The notes under the pieces were generated by a model. The model made no database searches. It was not told the DNA's origin and worked only from the letters and a program-made list of their open reading frames with translations. A stretch of 64,000 bases of DNA. Source: Mariprofundus sp. UBA1536 (GTDB lineage Bacteria > Pseudomonadota > Zetaproteobacteria > Mariprofundales > Mariprofundaceae). The DNA is taken from positions 1-64,000 of the forward strand of contig DCPU01000020.1 of NCBI GenBank assembly GCA_002323245.1. The letters are read 5' to 3'. The position numbers were made by a program, and so were the translations under genes. This document shows positions 43,129-51,774 of the stretch, one piece after another; position 1 is the stretch's first letter, and the number at the start of each line of letters is the position of its first letter.

Positions 43129-46100
43129 ATGAATTTTACTGATATTTTTATTCGTCGGCCTGTGCTGGCAACGACAGTGAGTTTACTCATCCTTGTGCTT
43201 GGTTTGCAGGCCATTTCCATGTTGCAGGTGCGCCAATATCCTGAAACACAGAATGCTGTGGTGACAGTCAGCACGGCCTATTATGGCGCAGATGCAAAAA
43301 CAGTGGCGGGCTTTATCACCCAGCCGCTTGAATCAGCCATTGGCCAAGCTGGTGGCATTGATTATATGTCGTCAGTAAGCATCAGTGGTGTATCGACCAT
43401 TACCACCACCTTGCGCTTAAATTATGATTCGAATCGCGCTTTGACCGATATCAGTTCGAAAGTAAATGCGGTGCTCAATCAGCTTCCAGCGCAGGCGCAG
43501 CAGCCAGTGATTACGGTTGCCGTGGGCGAGACGGTTGCTGCGATGTATATGGGCTTCTTCAGTACAGACCTACCCAACAATAAACTCACCGATTACATGG
43601 TGCGGGTGATTAAACCTCAGCTTGATGGTATTGAAGGCGTGCAGCAGGCACAAATTTTTGGTGCCCGTCAGTTTGCCTTACGTGCTTGGCTAGATCCGCA
43701 GCGCATGGCTGCATTTCATGTAACAGCAACTGACGTGAATGCTGCCTTAGCGCGCAATAACTACCTTACAGCCCTTGGCAACAGTAAAGGCCAAATGGTG
43801 AGCGTGGCGCTGACAGCGGCAACGGATTTGCATTCGGTGGATGAATTTAAGCAGCTGGTGATTGCCCAAGATGGTGATGCCATTGTGCGCTTGGAAGACG
43901 TAGCCAATGTGGTGCTGGGTGCTGAAGATTATAATCTAACTACTGCTTTTGATGGTCGTGATTCTGTGTTTATTGGTATCAATGTCGCGCCAGATGCCAA
44001 TGTGCTGGAAGTGATTGATAGAGTGAAAGCTGCTTTCCCTGAAATGCAGGCGCAAATGCCGGTTGGCCTGACGGGCGAGATTGTATATGACGGCACCAAG
44101 TTCATTCACAGCTCGATTGATGAAGTGGTCAAAACATTAGCTGAAGCCTTGCTGATAGTGGCTTTTGTGGTGTTTATTTTCCTAGGTAATTTCCGGGCTG
44201 TGATTGTGCCGCTGGTGGCGATTCCATTGTCGATGATTGGCGCATTTGCGGTGATGCAATTCTTTGGCTACAGCATCAATTTGCTGACGTTACTTTCATT
44301 TGTGCTGGCCATTGGCTTGGTTGTGGATGATGCGATTATTGTGGTTGAGAATGTGGACAGGCATATGAAAGAGGGCAAAACACCGCTTGAATCAGCCTTG
44401 ATGGGTGCACGCGAATTGGGTGGCCCGATTATAGCCATGACCATTGTGTTGATTGCGGTGTATCTGCCCATTGGTTATCAAGGTGGCTTAACCGGCGCCT
44501 TGTTCTCTGAATTTGCTTTTACGCTTGCAGGAGCTGTTACCGTATCTGGGGTAATTGCTTTGACCTTATCACCGATGATGGCGGCGAAAATTTTCCGGGC
44601 GGATCAAGATAATACTTGGTTGGTGCACAAGATTGATGGTCTGTTTGATAAGCTGCATACCAGTTATCAGCGCCGTTTGCATGGTTCATTGGAAACATGG
44701 CCTGTGCAAATTGTGATGGGTGCCTTATTGCTGGCTGGCACCATCTTCTTGTTTGCCACATCGGCTTCTGAATTGGCGCCTGAAGAAGATCAGGGTATTG
44801 TGGCGGCTCATATTCAGGGTGCGCCAAATGCAACATCGCAACAAATGTTGGGTTATTCGCATCAGGTGCATGAGCTGGCCAAAGAATTGCCAGAATATGA
44901 TCAAATGTTTCAGCTCACGGGTCTGCCCACTATCAACCAAGGCATTGGTGGCGTGATGTTTAAACCTTGGGATGAGCGCGATCGTAGCGCCAAAGAATTG
45001 CAGAATGTGTTGCAAGAAAAATGGAATACGGTTGCTGGCGCGCATATTGCAGCCTTTCAATTTCCGCCGTTGCCTGGTGCACAAGGCTTGCCGCTGCAAT
45101 TTATTATCAAAACCACCGATAGTTTTGAAAACTTAAATGAAGTGGCTCAGAAAGTTGTCGCTAAGGCTCAGGCTTCGGGCATGTTTTTCTTTATTGATAG
45201 TGATTTGAAAATTGATAAACCCCAGGCCACCTTGCGCGTGGATAGGGATATGGTCAGCACACTTGGCTTAACCCAACAAGATGTGGGTCAGGCATTGGGT
45301 GCAGCTTTGGGCGGTGGTTATGTAAACTACTTCTCCATTGATGGCCGTTCCTACCGCGTGATTCCGCAGGTGTTGCAGGAAGACAGGCAAAACCCAGAGC
45401 AGGTGCTTGATTATTACATCCGTGCAGGTGATGGCACGGTGATACCTGCTTCTACGGTAGCAAGTATTACCCATGAAGTGGTGCCTGAATCCATTAACCA
45501 CTTCCAGCAGTTAAACTCTGCGACTGTGCAAGGGGTTTATGCGCCAGGTATTTCTCAGCAGCAGGTGCTCGATTTTATGGAGCAGGCTTTGTATGAGGTA
45601 GCTCCTGCCGGTTATACCATCGATTACTCCGGCCAATCACGTCAGTTCAAGCAAGAGTCTGGTGGTTTTGTATACACCATGCTGTTTGCCATCGTGATTG
45701 TGTTCTTGGCCTTATCGATTCAATTCAACAGTTTCCGTGATCCTATCGTGATTTTGGTGACTGTACCGCTGGCTTTGATGGGGGCATTACTCTTTATCAA
45801 TATCGGCTTTACCACCCTGAACATCTATACGCAGGTAGGGCTGGTGACGCTGATGGGGCTGATCAGTAAACATGGCATTTTGATTGTGCAGTTTGCCAAC
45901 GATTTGCAAATTGCCGGCAAGAAAAAGCGCGAAGCCATTGAAGAAGCCGCAGCCATTCGTTTGCGCCCGGTGTTGATGACCACGGCAGCGATGGTGCTTG
46001 GCGTGTTGCCGCTGGTATTAGCCAGTGGTGCAGGGGCGGCAGGTCGACAGTCGATGGGTATTGTGATTTTCACAGGTTTGTCGATTGGTACCTTGTTCAC

Positions 46101-46164
46101 CCTGTTTGTGGTGCCAGCGATGTATATGCTGCTGGCAACTGATCGCAGCAAAGGCAAAGTCTAA
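43129..46164 (+). CDS. RND efflux pump, hydrophobe/amphiphile type (HAE-1)
   Basis: 1011 aa, slightly shorter than AcrB (1049). It starts FTDIFIRRPVLATTVSLLIL, has twelve membrane helices and two periplasmic loops, the proton-relay pair in helix 4 (LAIGLVVDDAIIVVENV) and the GLISKHGILIVQFAN segment in helix 10. Closest by eye to the MdtB/MexK-like branch lacking the long N-terminal tail. Proton-driven export of drugs, detergents or metabolites. Last intact gene of the operon. Confidence 0.93.
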   Translation: MNFTDIFIRRPVLATTVSLLILVLGLQAISMLQVRQYPETQNAVVTVSTAYYGADAKTVAGFITQPLESAIGQAGGIDYMSSVSISGVSTITTTLRLNYDSNRALTDISSKVNAVLNQLPAQAQQPVITVAVGETVAAMYMGFFSTDLPNNKLTDYMVRVIKPQLDGIEGVQQAQIFGARQFALRAWLDPQRMAAFHVTATDVNAALARNNYLTALGNSKGQMVSVALTAATDLHSVDEFKQLVIAQDGDAIVRLEDVANVVLGAEDYNLTTAFDGRDSVFIGINVAPDANVLEVIDRVKAAFPEMQAQMPVGLTGEIVYDGTKFIHSSIDEVVKTLAEALLIVAFVVFIFLGNFRAVIVPLVAIPLSMIGAFAVMQFFGYSINLLTLLSFVLAIGLVVDDAIIVVENVDRHMKEGKTPLESALMGARELGGPIIAMTIVLIAVYLPIGYQGGLTGALFSEFAFTLAGAVTVSGVIALTLSPMMAAKIFRADQDNTWLVHKIDGLFDKLHTSYQRRLHGSLETWPVQIVMGALLLAGTIFLFATSASELAPEEDQGIVAAHIQGAPNATSQQMLGYSHQVHELAKELPEYDQMFQLTGLPTINQGIGGVMFKPWDERDRSAKELQNVLQEKWNTVAGAHIAAFQFPPLPGAQGLPLQFIIKTTDSFENLNEVAQKVVAKAQASGMFFFIDSDLKIDKPQATLRVDRDMVSTLGLTQQDVGQALGAALGGGYVNYFSIDGRSYRVIPQVLQEDRQNPEQVLDYYIRAGDGTVIPASTVASITHEVVPESINHFQQLNSATVQGVYAPGISQQQVLDFMEQALYEVAPAGYTIDYSGQSRQFKQESGGFVYTMLFAIVIVFLALSIQFNSFRDPIVILVTVPLALMGALLFINIGFTTLNIYTQVGLVTLMGLISKHGILIVQFANDLQIAGKKKREAIEEAAAIRLRPVLMTTAAMVLGVLPLVLASGAGAAGRQSMGIVIFTGLSIGTLFTLFVVPAMYMLLATDRSKGKV

Positions 46165-46177
46165 TTTTTTTATCACG

Positions 46178-46203
46178 TGCTCTGGTCATTTCGGACCAGA
46201 GCA
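46178..46203 (+). terminator. Strong hairpin after the RND operon
   Basis: TGCTCTGGTC (46178-46187) and GACCAGAGCA (46194-46203) form a perfect 10-bp stem with a 6-nt loop, 14 bases after the pump gene. A T run precedes it and none follows, so it is not a textbook intrinsic terminator. It may protect the 3' end of the mRNA or end transcription with a partner. Confidence 0.45.
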
Positions 46204-46227
46204 GACGTCTAGGCTGATGTTTCGCGT

Positions 46228-46997
46228 GTGCGTTTGCAGCAGTTTTGGTATCAACATCGTTTGAATGAAACGACATCGGTGTTGTTCGGTTGGCATGATT
46301 TGAACGCTGAATTTTATGTTTCTGATTATGCAGCGTTGTTCCTCAACTCATCCTTTGGTATTGGCCCTGAAATATCAGGCAACGTGCCCACTTCACTTTT
46401 TCCAGAAGCAGGTTTGTCCGCACGGTTGTGTCCAACAAGGCGACTTGAGCTATGCCCTAGCTGTGTATGATGGCGATCCAGCCACGCGCCAATGGGCTGA
46501 AAATTTGGAAGGACTGATGTTGATTGCAGAAGCAGCTTGGCAAGAAGAGGACACAGCTTACAAAGCAGGACTTTGGCAGCACAGCGCTGAAAAGACCGCG
46601 CCAGATGGTAAAACGTTTGCCTCTGATACGGGTGTTTATGCCATTATCAACCAAGATTTGGATGGCAGGCATGGTGTGTTCTTGCAGCTTGGCTTTGCCC
46701 AGGCTGATCGTAATGATATTGCCAATTATTTGGGCTTGGGATTTGTGCATCAAGGTGGCTTCTTTGGCCGCGCTGATGATACCATCGGCCTTGCGTTGGC
46801 GCGCTGGATTTAGCTCAAGTTATCAAAGCATCTACAATTCGGCTTCCGCTGAAACGGCCTATGAGCTCACCTACAATCTCAGCGTCAACGACCATGCGCG
46901 TATTCACCCTGCGGTGCAATATGTTAGCCATCCATCTGGTGATGCTTCGCTTGCTCATGTCTGGTTGGGTCAGCTTCGCATCGAGCTTGCGCTTTAA
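46228..46997 (+). pseudogene. OprB-type carbohydrate porin pseudogene
   Basis: Three pieces in different frames read through as one OprB-like porin: FGWHDLNAEFYVSDYAALFL ... NVPTSLFPEAGLSARL in the first frame (to about 46425), then GDLSYALAVYDGDPATRQW ... NYLGLGFVHQGGFFGRADD in the second (to about 46800), then AGFSSSYQSIYNSASAETAY ... LRIELAL in the third. Two frameshifts, near 46430 and 46800, break it. The signal peptide and front of the barrel are missing. OprB-family porins pass sugars; this one cannot be functional. Confidence 0.78.
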
Positions 46998-47068
46998 GTA
47001 TTTGCTGCGAATCCATGGCTACTTGCTAACGTTTAGGTATAACAAAGCTGGAGAAACAAGCCCCAAGA

Positions 47069-48943
47069 TTATGGTTGTTTACGCTCTAAAAATTGCTTTG
47101 TAGTACCGGAAAAAAGGTGCTCTTGCATCATTGATGTGAAGCCCAAGCCCCGTTGCTTCATATGTTGGCTTTTCTCGCACGATATAGGCTGATTCAGAGC
47201 TAGGTCTTGGCGCCAAAGGAAACAGGCTTCATCCCCATTGGTCAAATTCAAGCTCAGCAGGTAATCGCCCTCTATCCAGCCCAAGTGTTGATGATGATAA
47301 TAATCAGCAAAAAACACATCGGATGAGAGAAGCGACTTGCCTGAGAAGCTTGGTTCTGGAGGGAGTTGTAACAATTCTAATAAGGTGGGTGCGATGTCCC
47401 GCTGCGATGTGGCATATGGAATACGCTTGGCTTTCATTTGCGGCACTTGAATGGCCATAGGCACCATATACTCATGCAAATAACTGCTATGAATTTGAGC
47501 TGTATGGTCAGCCATCGCCACTAAAATGGTGTTCTTAGCCAAAGGGCTATGATGAAAGCGCTGTAAAAACCGTCCAAACGCTTCATCGGCATAATGCATG
47601 ACATTTTTGTGTTTTTCTTCATTGGTTCTTGCGTCTAAAAGTGGGGTAGCATGGGGCGGCACGACAGTGTCATGGGTAGAGGTGGTGTTTACAGCAAAAA
47701 AGAACGGCTCTTTTTGCAATAATGCTTTATCCAAAAGGGCATCATACAAATCATCGTCTTGTAGCCCCCAAGAGTTATGGGCTATTTTCCCTTTGGGTAG
47801 CTCAACTTTACCGAGGCTTTCTTGAAAACCTAAGCGTTGCGCAAATGAGCCAACACTTGCCGTATCTCGGTAGGAACCTTGCATGAATGAGGTGAAGTAA
47901 CCCTGTTTGTTGAGCACTTCAGGAAAACATAAGTAGGGTAAATGAAGCAATTGGCTATCTGCAATGCTCGTGCCCAAGGGGTTTTGCAAGGAGCACATGC
48001 TCGCAAAAACACCTTCAACTGTGCGATGCCCGCCAGCTAAGGTGATGTCGGAAGTTAAAGCATTAGCTCTGAAAGCATCAAAAACGGGTGTTACCGCCAA
48101 CGTTTCTTGGCTGTTGTAGCTTTGCATAAATGCTGCATTCCAGCTCTCTAAAAAGATAAAAATGATATTGAATGGCTCAGGTGAATCGTGTGCAACGCGA
48201 TGGGGTTCTGGATAAAGCGCCAACAATAGCTCATCGGGTTGCATTGTTGATGGGGGCAGTGCTATTTGGCTGATGCCTTTGTTTTTTGTGCTCAAGATGG
48301 CCAGTGCAATATAGGAAGGATTACTCGCTATGATGGCAAGGTTTGCATCACCGATTTTATAAGCGTGGATAGGCGATTGTGGCACTCCCGACACGCCGCC
48401 ACGAACGCCGACTACCGTGACCAGCAACATCACGACTGAAAAAGCGATTTGTTTCATTAACGACATCTGTATCGCGTCTTGGAAGTATTTTCCAGTATAT
48501 TTGACCCACAGCAATGCAAGCAGACCAAGGAGTACGATGTTTGAAAGAATTAAAGCGAAGCCAGTATGGAAAGCATGCTGAATCAGCTCCATCACATCAC
48601 CATTGGCGGATAAAACCTCATGACCGATATGTCTTCCTGAGTCTTGGTAATAAAGGGTGTCACCCGTATGAATGATAAAAAACACCGGCAGCCACAGCAG
48701 TACATACCAGTGCCAGGATGATGAAACAAAAAAGCGCGAAACCCGATACATGATGAGCGATAAAAGCGCCATGGGCATGGCCACAGCAATATCAAAGCGA
48801 AGACCCCAAAACAGGGCGAAATTTTGATCCCAAAGGTTATATTCAGAAAACAGCGTCTGGTGGTAGACAGCAAAAGAAAAGCGGTAGCATAACGTCGCGA
48901 ATGTTAAGAAAATAACAGCTAAAGCCCACCTATTCAGCAACAT
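47069..48943 (-). CDS. LtaS-like sulfatase-fold membrane protein (phosphoglycerol/phosphoethanolamine transferase type)
   Basis: 624 aa. Five N-terminal membrane helices (~residues 5-190) precede an alkaline-phosphatase-fold domain. FNIIFIFLESWN holds a metal-ligand Glu, and GGHRTVEGVFASMCS the probable nucleophile Thr. WGLQDDDLYDALLD, NTTSTHDTV and AMADHTAQIH provide further ligands. This is the LTA synthase/OpgB-like layout; in Gram-negatives such enzymes transfer phosphoglycerol or phosphoethanolamine to periplasmic glucans or envelope glycans. The exact acceptor is unknown. A GDPD-like gene lies just upstream on the same strand. Confidence 0.82.
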   Translation of the reverse strand: MLLNRWALAVIFLTFATLCYRFSFAVYHQTLFSEYNLWDQNFALFWGLRFDIAVAMPMALLSLIMYRVSRFFVSSSWHWYVLLWLPVFFIIHTGDTLYYQDSGRHIGHEVLSANGDVMELIQHAFHTGFALILSNIVLLGLLALLWVKYTGKYFQDAIQMSLMKQIAFSVVMLLVTVVGVRGGVSGVPQSPIHAYKIGDANLAIIASNPSYIALAILSTKNKGISQIALPPSTMQPDELLLALYPEPHRVAHDSPEPFNIIFIFLESWNAAFMQSYNSQETLAVTPVFDAFRANALTSDITLAGGHRTVEGVFASMCSLQNPLGTSIADSQLLHLPYLCFPEVLNKQGYFTSFMQGSYRDTASVGSFAQRLGFQESLGKVELPKGKIAHNSWGLQDDDLYDALLDKALLQKEPFFFAVNTTSTHDTVVPPHATPLLDARTNEEKHKNVMHYADEAFGRFLQRFHHSPLAKNTILVAMADHTAQIHSSYLHEYMVPMAIQVPQMKAKRIPYATSQRDIAPTLLELLQLPPEPSFSGKSLLSSDVFFADYYHHQHLGWIEGDYLLSLNLTNGDEACFLWRQDLALNQPISCEKSQHMKQRGLGFTSMMQEHLFSGTTKQFLERKQP

Positions 48944-49028
48944 ACCACATTCCCTTCAGCCTTTACTTATAAAATGATGCGACCCTACTTAGCAAGGGTC
49001 ACAATTCAAACACAACCTCATCAGGGGG

Positions 49029-49829
49029 TTAATAGATATAGTGATAGCTATAAATAATCGTTTTTACTCTAGCGTCTTTAAAAATTGCCGTTTCCTTCAG
49101 CTTCTCAAGCGCATGGAATTCTTTAAATTTAATAATATTCCAAGTGTGATAAACGATTTGATTCGCCAAAGCAGGTTCCAGGTATGTTTTCACAAAGGGA
49201 TACAGTGAGGCAGTAAAAGATACCGCACGCAGCGATTGTTGAATCGATAAATCATGAATGCGCTGAACTTCTAAGGCGATGGCTTGCTTATTGTTTTGCT
49301 GAAGCAGTTTTTCTATGGCCTCAGTGGGTAAATAGTAAGTGGTATGATAGCCCGCATCGCTAAATGCCTTAAAACCAGCACTTGTTGTGGACGATTCAAG
49401 TACAAGGATAGCTTTAATGCCATAAATGCTATCAAGATACTCCAATCGGTGAAGCGCCGCCGCCATATTGGAGTCTTGGATGTTTTTAATATCCACCCAT
49501 ATTTTTTTTATTTTATAGCTATGAACGCGTTTTAAGTAAGACTCAAACGTCTTGCCTTCCCATTCTTCTTCATCATGGCCAACCTCAAAATACCCTTGAT
49601 TCTCTTGTTGCCTAAAAACAAGGTCGAGCTCAAAAGATCGCGCGCCACTTGCAAAAATGGACTCTAATTTTCCTTGATGGTTTGCTTTATGCGCAATCAA
49701 ACGGCCATCGAGGCCTTCTGCAAACATCAAAGCTAAATTTTGGTGTTGATTATATTTTACAACTGCAATGCCTATGCCAACAGCCACGAAAAAAGTGATC
49801 AACACAGCAAGCGATATTTTTTTAATCAT
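49029..49829 (-). CDS. GDPD-like (glycerophosphodiester phosphodiesterase fold) membrane-anchored protein
   Basis: About 266 aa from ATG 49829; ATG 49853 is also in frame. N-terminal membrane helix or leader (KISLAVLITFFVAVGIGIAV), then IAHKANHQGKLESIFASGAR with SFELDLVF and EVGHDEEEW, which match the start of the GDPD/PLC TIM barrel (H...E-x-D...H). The His and acidic residues for catalysis are present in part, but the motif HRG of true GDPDs is HKA, so activity is uncertain. It may trim glycerophospho groups handled by the neighbouring LtaS-like protein. Confidence 0.6.
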   Translation of the reverse strand: MIKKISLAVLITFFVAVGIGIAVVKYNQHQNLALMFAEGLDGRLIAHKANHQGKLESIFASGARSFELDLVFRQQENQGYFEVGHDEEEWEGKTFESYLKRVHSYKIKKIWVDIKNIQDSNMAAALHRLEYLDSIYGIKAILVLESSTTSAGFKAFSDAGYHTTYYLPTEAIEKLLQQNNKQAIALEVQRIHDLSIQQSLRAVSFTASLYPFVKTYLEPALANQIVYHTWNIIKFKEFHALEKLKETAIFKDARVKTIIYSYHYIY

Positions 49830-49916
49830 GTTTTTCCTTTTCTTGATAAGCATAAAGCAGCGCTGATGTTCTACTCAAGCCCATCGAATGCAACAGCCAT
49901 ACCGTACAAACAACAT

Positions 49917-50438
49917 TCACCGAGAATGTGTTGTGTGCGTTGATGGTGCCACTTTGAGATCAGCTTCGTATAACGACAGCACATGCTCACTAAGAAACTC
50001 CAATCTGCTTTGTAAATCCAAGCCGGCCTCTTTGGTGGCAGGAACGGGCACAGGAATCAATGTATCCACACTTTTTCCAGCCAATGCAGCCTCTGCCCAC
50101 AAAGCCATAGCATCTATATAACCATCAAGCGCAGTAGCGGGGTTGGGCGCGTTTTCGCAGGTGATATAAGCAGGCGGAATATCGCCAACGACCACCCACA
50201 CAAAATCATCGGCTTCTTCATCGGCCGGGTCGATTTCAAAAAGAAACACCGCAAAAATATCGCCAAGACCAATGCCGAAATAGGCATTCTTAATGCCAGT
50301 GAGCCAGCTGAATTCATTTAAATAATCCATCGCCTCTTCGGCAAACGCTTGAAACGATGCTGTTTCTTGTTTGTTTTTGCCTACCATTTCATCCAATGGC
50401 TTAACTTTAGAAAAATCGAGATTCATTTGCATATTCAA
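49917..50438 (-). CDS. Hypothetical protein, acidic
   Basis: 173 aa, family not recognised. Soluble, acidic, with YFGIGLGDIFAVFLFEIDP and FVWVVVGDIPPAYIT as hydrophobic core strands and a helical C-terminal half (DGYIDAMALWAEAALAGKSV). The frame shows good codon character, so it is probably a real gene. Starts ATG 50438 or the second Met at 50432. No operon partner; the neighbours are separated by about 90 bases each side. Confidence 0.6.
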   Translation of the reverse strand: MNMQMNLDFSKVKPLDEMVGKNKQETASFQAFAEEAMDYLNEFSWLTGIKNAYFGIGLGDIFAVFLFEIDPADEEADDFVWVVVGDIPPAYITCENAPNPATALDGYIDAMALWAEAALAGKSVDTLIPVPVPATKEAGLDLQSRLEFLSEHVLSLYEADLKVAPSTHTTHSR

Positions 50439-50527
50439 TCCTGCTCCTGCTTAAAGCGCACATTGCGCGAGTGGCACTCTAAGGTGGAAGGTTTATTGCT
50501 CAAGGAAGAGTTATGCCGTTGGCAGCG

Positions 50528-50827
50528 TTATGGGTGAATGCGCTCAATAGCGTTGGCCAAATCGAAATCGCGTTGTGAGATGCCGCCAGCTTCGTGGGTG
50601 GTGAGGTGGATGTGTACAGTGTTGAACACATTGCTCCATTCGGGGTGATGGTTTTGCTTTTCAGCCAATATCGCCACTTGGCTCATAAAGCCAAAGGCTT
50701 GGACAAAGTCTTTGAAGATAAAGGTCTTGCTTAGTTTTTCATCTTGGATGGCCCAAGGCTTATGACTTGTTTGGTTTAATGCTTCTAGTTCGGTTTTAAT
50801 TTTTGATGCTTCGAATTTTGCAAGCAT
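50528..50827 (-). CDS. phhB: Pterin-4a-carbinolamine dehydratase
   Basis: 99 aa. Dehydrates 4a-hydroxytetrahydropterin. The signature is HHPEWSNVFNTVHIHLTTHE (~residues 59-78) with the catalytic His residues, then a final DFDLANAIERI helix. Length matches the DCoH family. The phenylalanine hydroxylase gene that usually accompanies it is not nearby; stand-alone copies also serve molybdopterin-related or unknown roles. Confidence 0.92.
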   Translation of the reverse strand: MLAKFEASKIKTELEALNQTSHKPWAIQDEKLSKTFIFKDFVQAFGFMSQVAILAEKQNHHPEWSNVFNTVHIHLTTHEAGGISQRDFDLANAIERIHP

Positions 50828-51168
50828 GTTGCCTCCATTATTATATTGCGAGGTATTTATTGTTCATTTTTGGACAGCCAATCTCCCAGGGGAGCTTCTC
50901 ATGCTTCGCATTCACCTTCAAACGAACCATAAATCCGCAGGACAGCGGATTTAGGCGCACGAAGGGCGGGGCTTGCCCTGAGCGCCATGGATGGCGCGAA
51001 TCAAAAGCTGCCACTTACATAGCTGCGTTTATCCTTCACTTACAGCCATAAAAAGGGGGCGTGATACTGCGCTAATCCTTGTTATGTCTGACGTTCCGGC
51101 GCAGCTATAACAAGGGGGAGAACCCCAAAAACTTTGCGTACTCCGCGGTTCAAAAATACTACAATGAC
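50828..51168. other. Intergenic region with dispersed repeat and hairpin
   Basis: About 341 bases without a gene. It holds copy 1 of the 114-bp repeat (50859-50972), a 9-bp inverted repeat (51077-51115) and a CTTTGCG...CGCGGTTCAAA motif (51130-51154) that recurs at 17571-17605. Confidence 0.6.
50859..50972 (+). repeat. 114-bp dispersed repeat, copy 1
   Basis: Begins ATTGTTCATTTTTGGACAGC and ends GCGCACGAAGGGCGGGGC. It is matched without gaps by 55760-55873, with roughly ten mismatches. It contains AAATCCGC/GCGGATTT, an internal stem, and the covarying copy 2 has AAATCCAC...ACGGATTT. No coding frame. Confidence 0.85.
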
Positions 51169-51774
51169 TCACGGTTTTGATAAGTAATCTTGTACAATTT
51201 GATAAAGCGAGCGTTCTGCTTCTGCGGTATTACGGCCAAAGGTGATGATGCCGTCTTCGTGGCCGAACATGACGAAGGCATTGCGGTTGAATGGGTTGTT
51301 GGATTGATAGAGGTCGGCGATTTCTTCGACCATTTGGGTGGTGCCGTATTCGGCAGTGGTGGCGAGGTCGCCACGTGTTTTCATGAATTGCCACAGGGCA
51401 TGAGAGTGTACGTGAATCACGGCTTGTATATCTGGGTGCACCTCGTAAATCATGGCATGGCTGAGCGCTTCGCTGCTGGCTTTGTAGGGGCCTTGGGAAA
51501 AGACGGAGAATGTTTTGAAATTGTAGCCTGAAATATAGGTGTATTGATTTTTAGTTAGGGCAGGCAGCTTTCCAGTTTGGGTGGCGGTGATAAAAAAGGT
51601 GTTAGCGCTGCTGCGCATGGAAAGATTGCCATAACCAATGCCCTCGGCGGTTTCGCCAATGAGACCCAGTGCAAATAAGCGGGTGCGCGTTGCTTCTAAA
51701 CTTTCAAAATCAACAAAGTCTGGCGCAGCGATGTTGCTGTGTTCCACATGATATTTAATGACGCCATCTAGCAT
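51169..51774 (-). CDS. Class II aldolase/adducin family protein paired with MtnA
   Basis: 201 aa. The zinc site is HVHSHALW (~residues 120-127) with a further His in FGHEDGIITFG; the phosphate-binding loop is GYGNLSMRS. The family includes MtnB (methylthioribulose-1-phosphate dehydratase), fuculose-phosphate aldolase, and the Ald2 aldolase of the DHAP shunt. Overlap of 7 bases with mtnA and the absence of mtnC/mtnD or MtnN-like genes here leave MtnB and Ald2 both possible. The substrate is therefore a 5-substituted ribulose-1-phosphate in either case. Confidence 0.75.
   Translation of the reverse strand: MLDGVIKYHVEHSNIAAPDFVDFESLEATRTRLFALGLIGETAEGIGYGNLSMRSSANTFFITATQTGKLPALTKNQYTYISGYNFKTFSVFSQGPYKASSEALSHAMIYEVHPDIQAVIHVHSHALWQFMKTRGDLATTAEYGTTQMVEEIADLYQSNNPFNRNAFVMFGHEDGIITFGRNTAEAERSLYQIVQDYLSKP

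Noticed and set aside
46165..46203. Intrinsic terminator with T tract for the RND operon
   Set aside because: The T run lies before the hairpin, not after it, so the standard mechanism does not apply; only the hairpin is reported.
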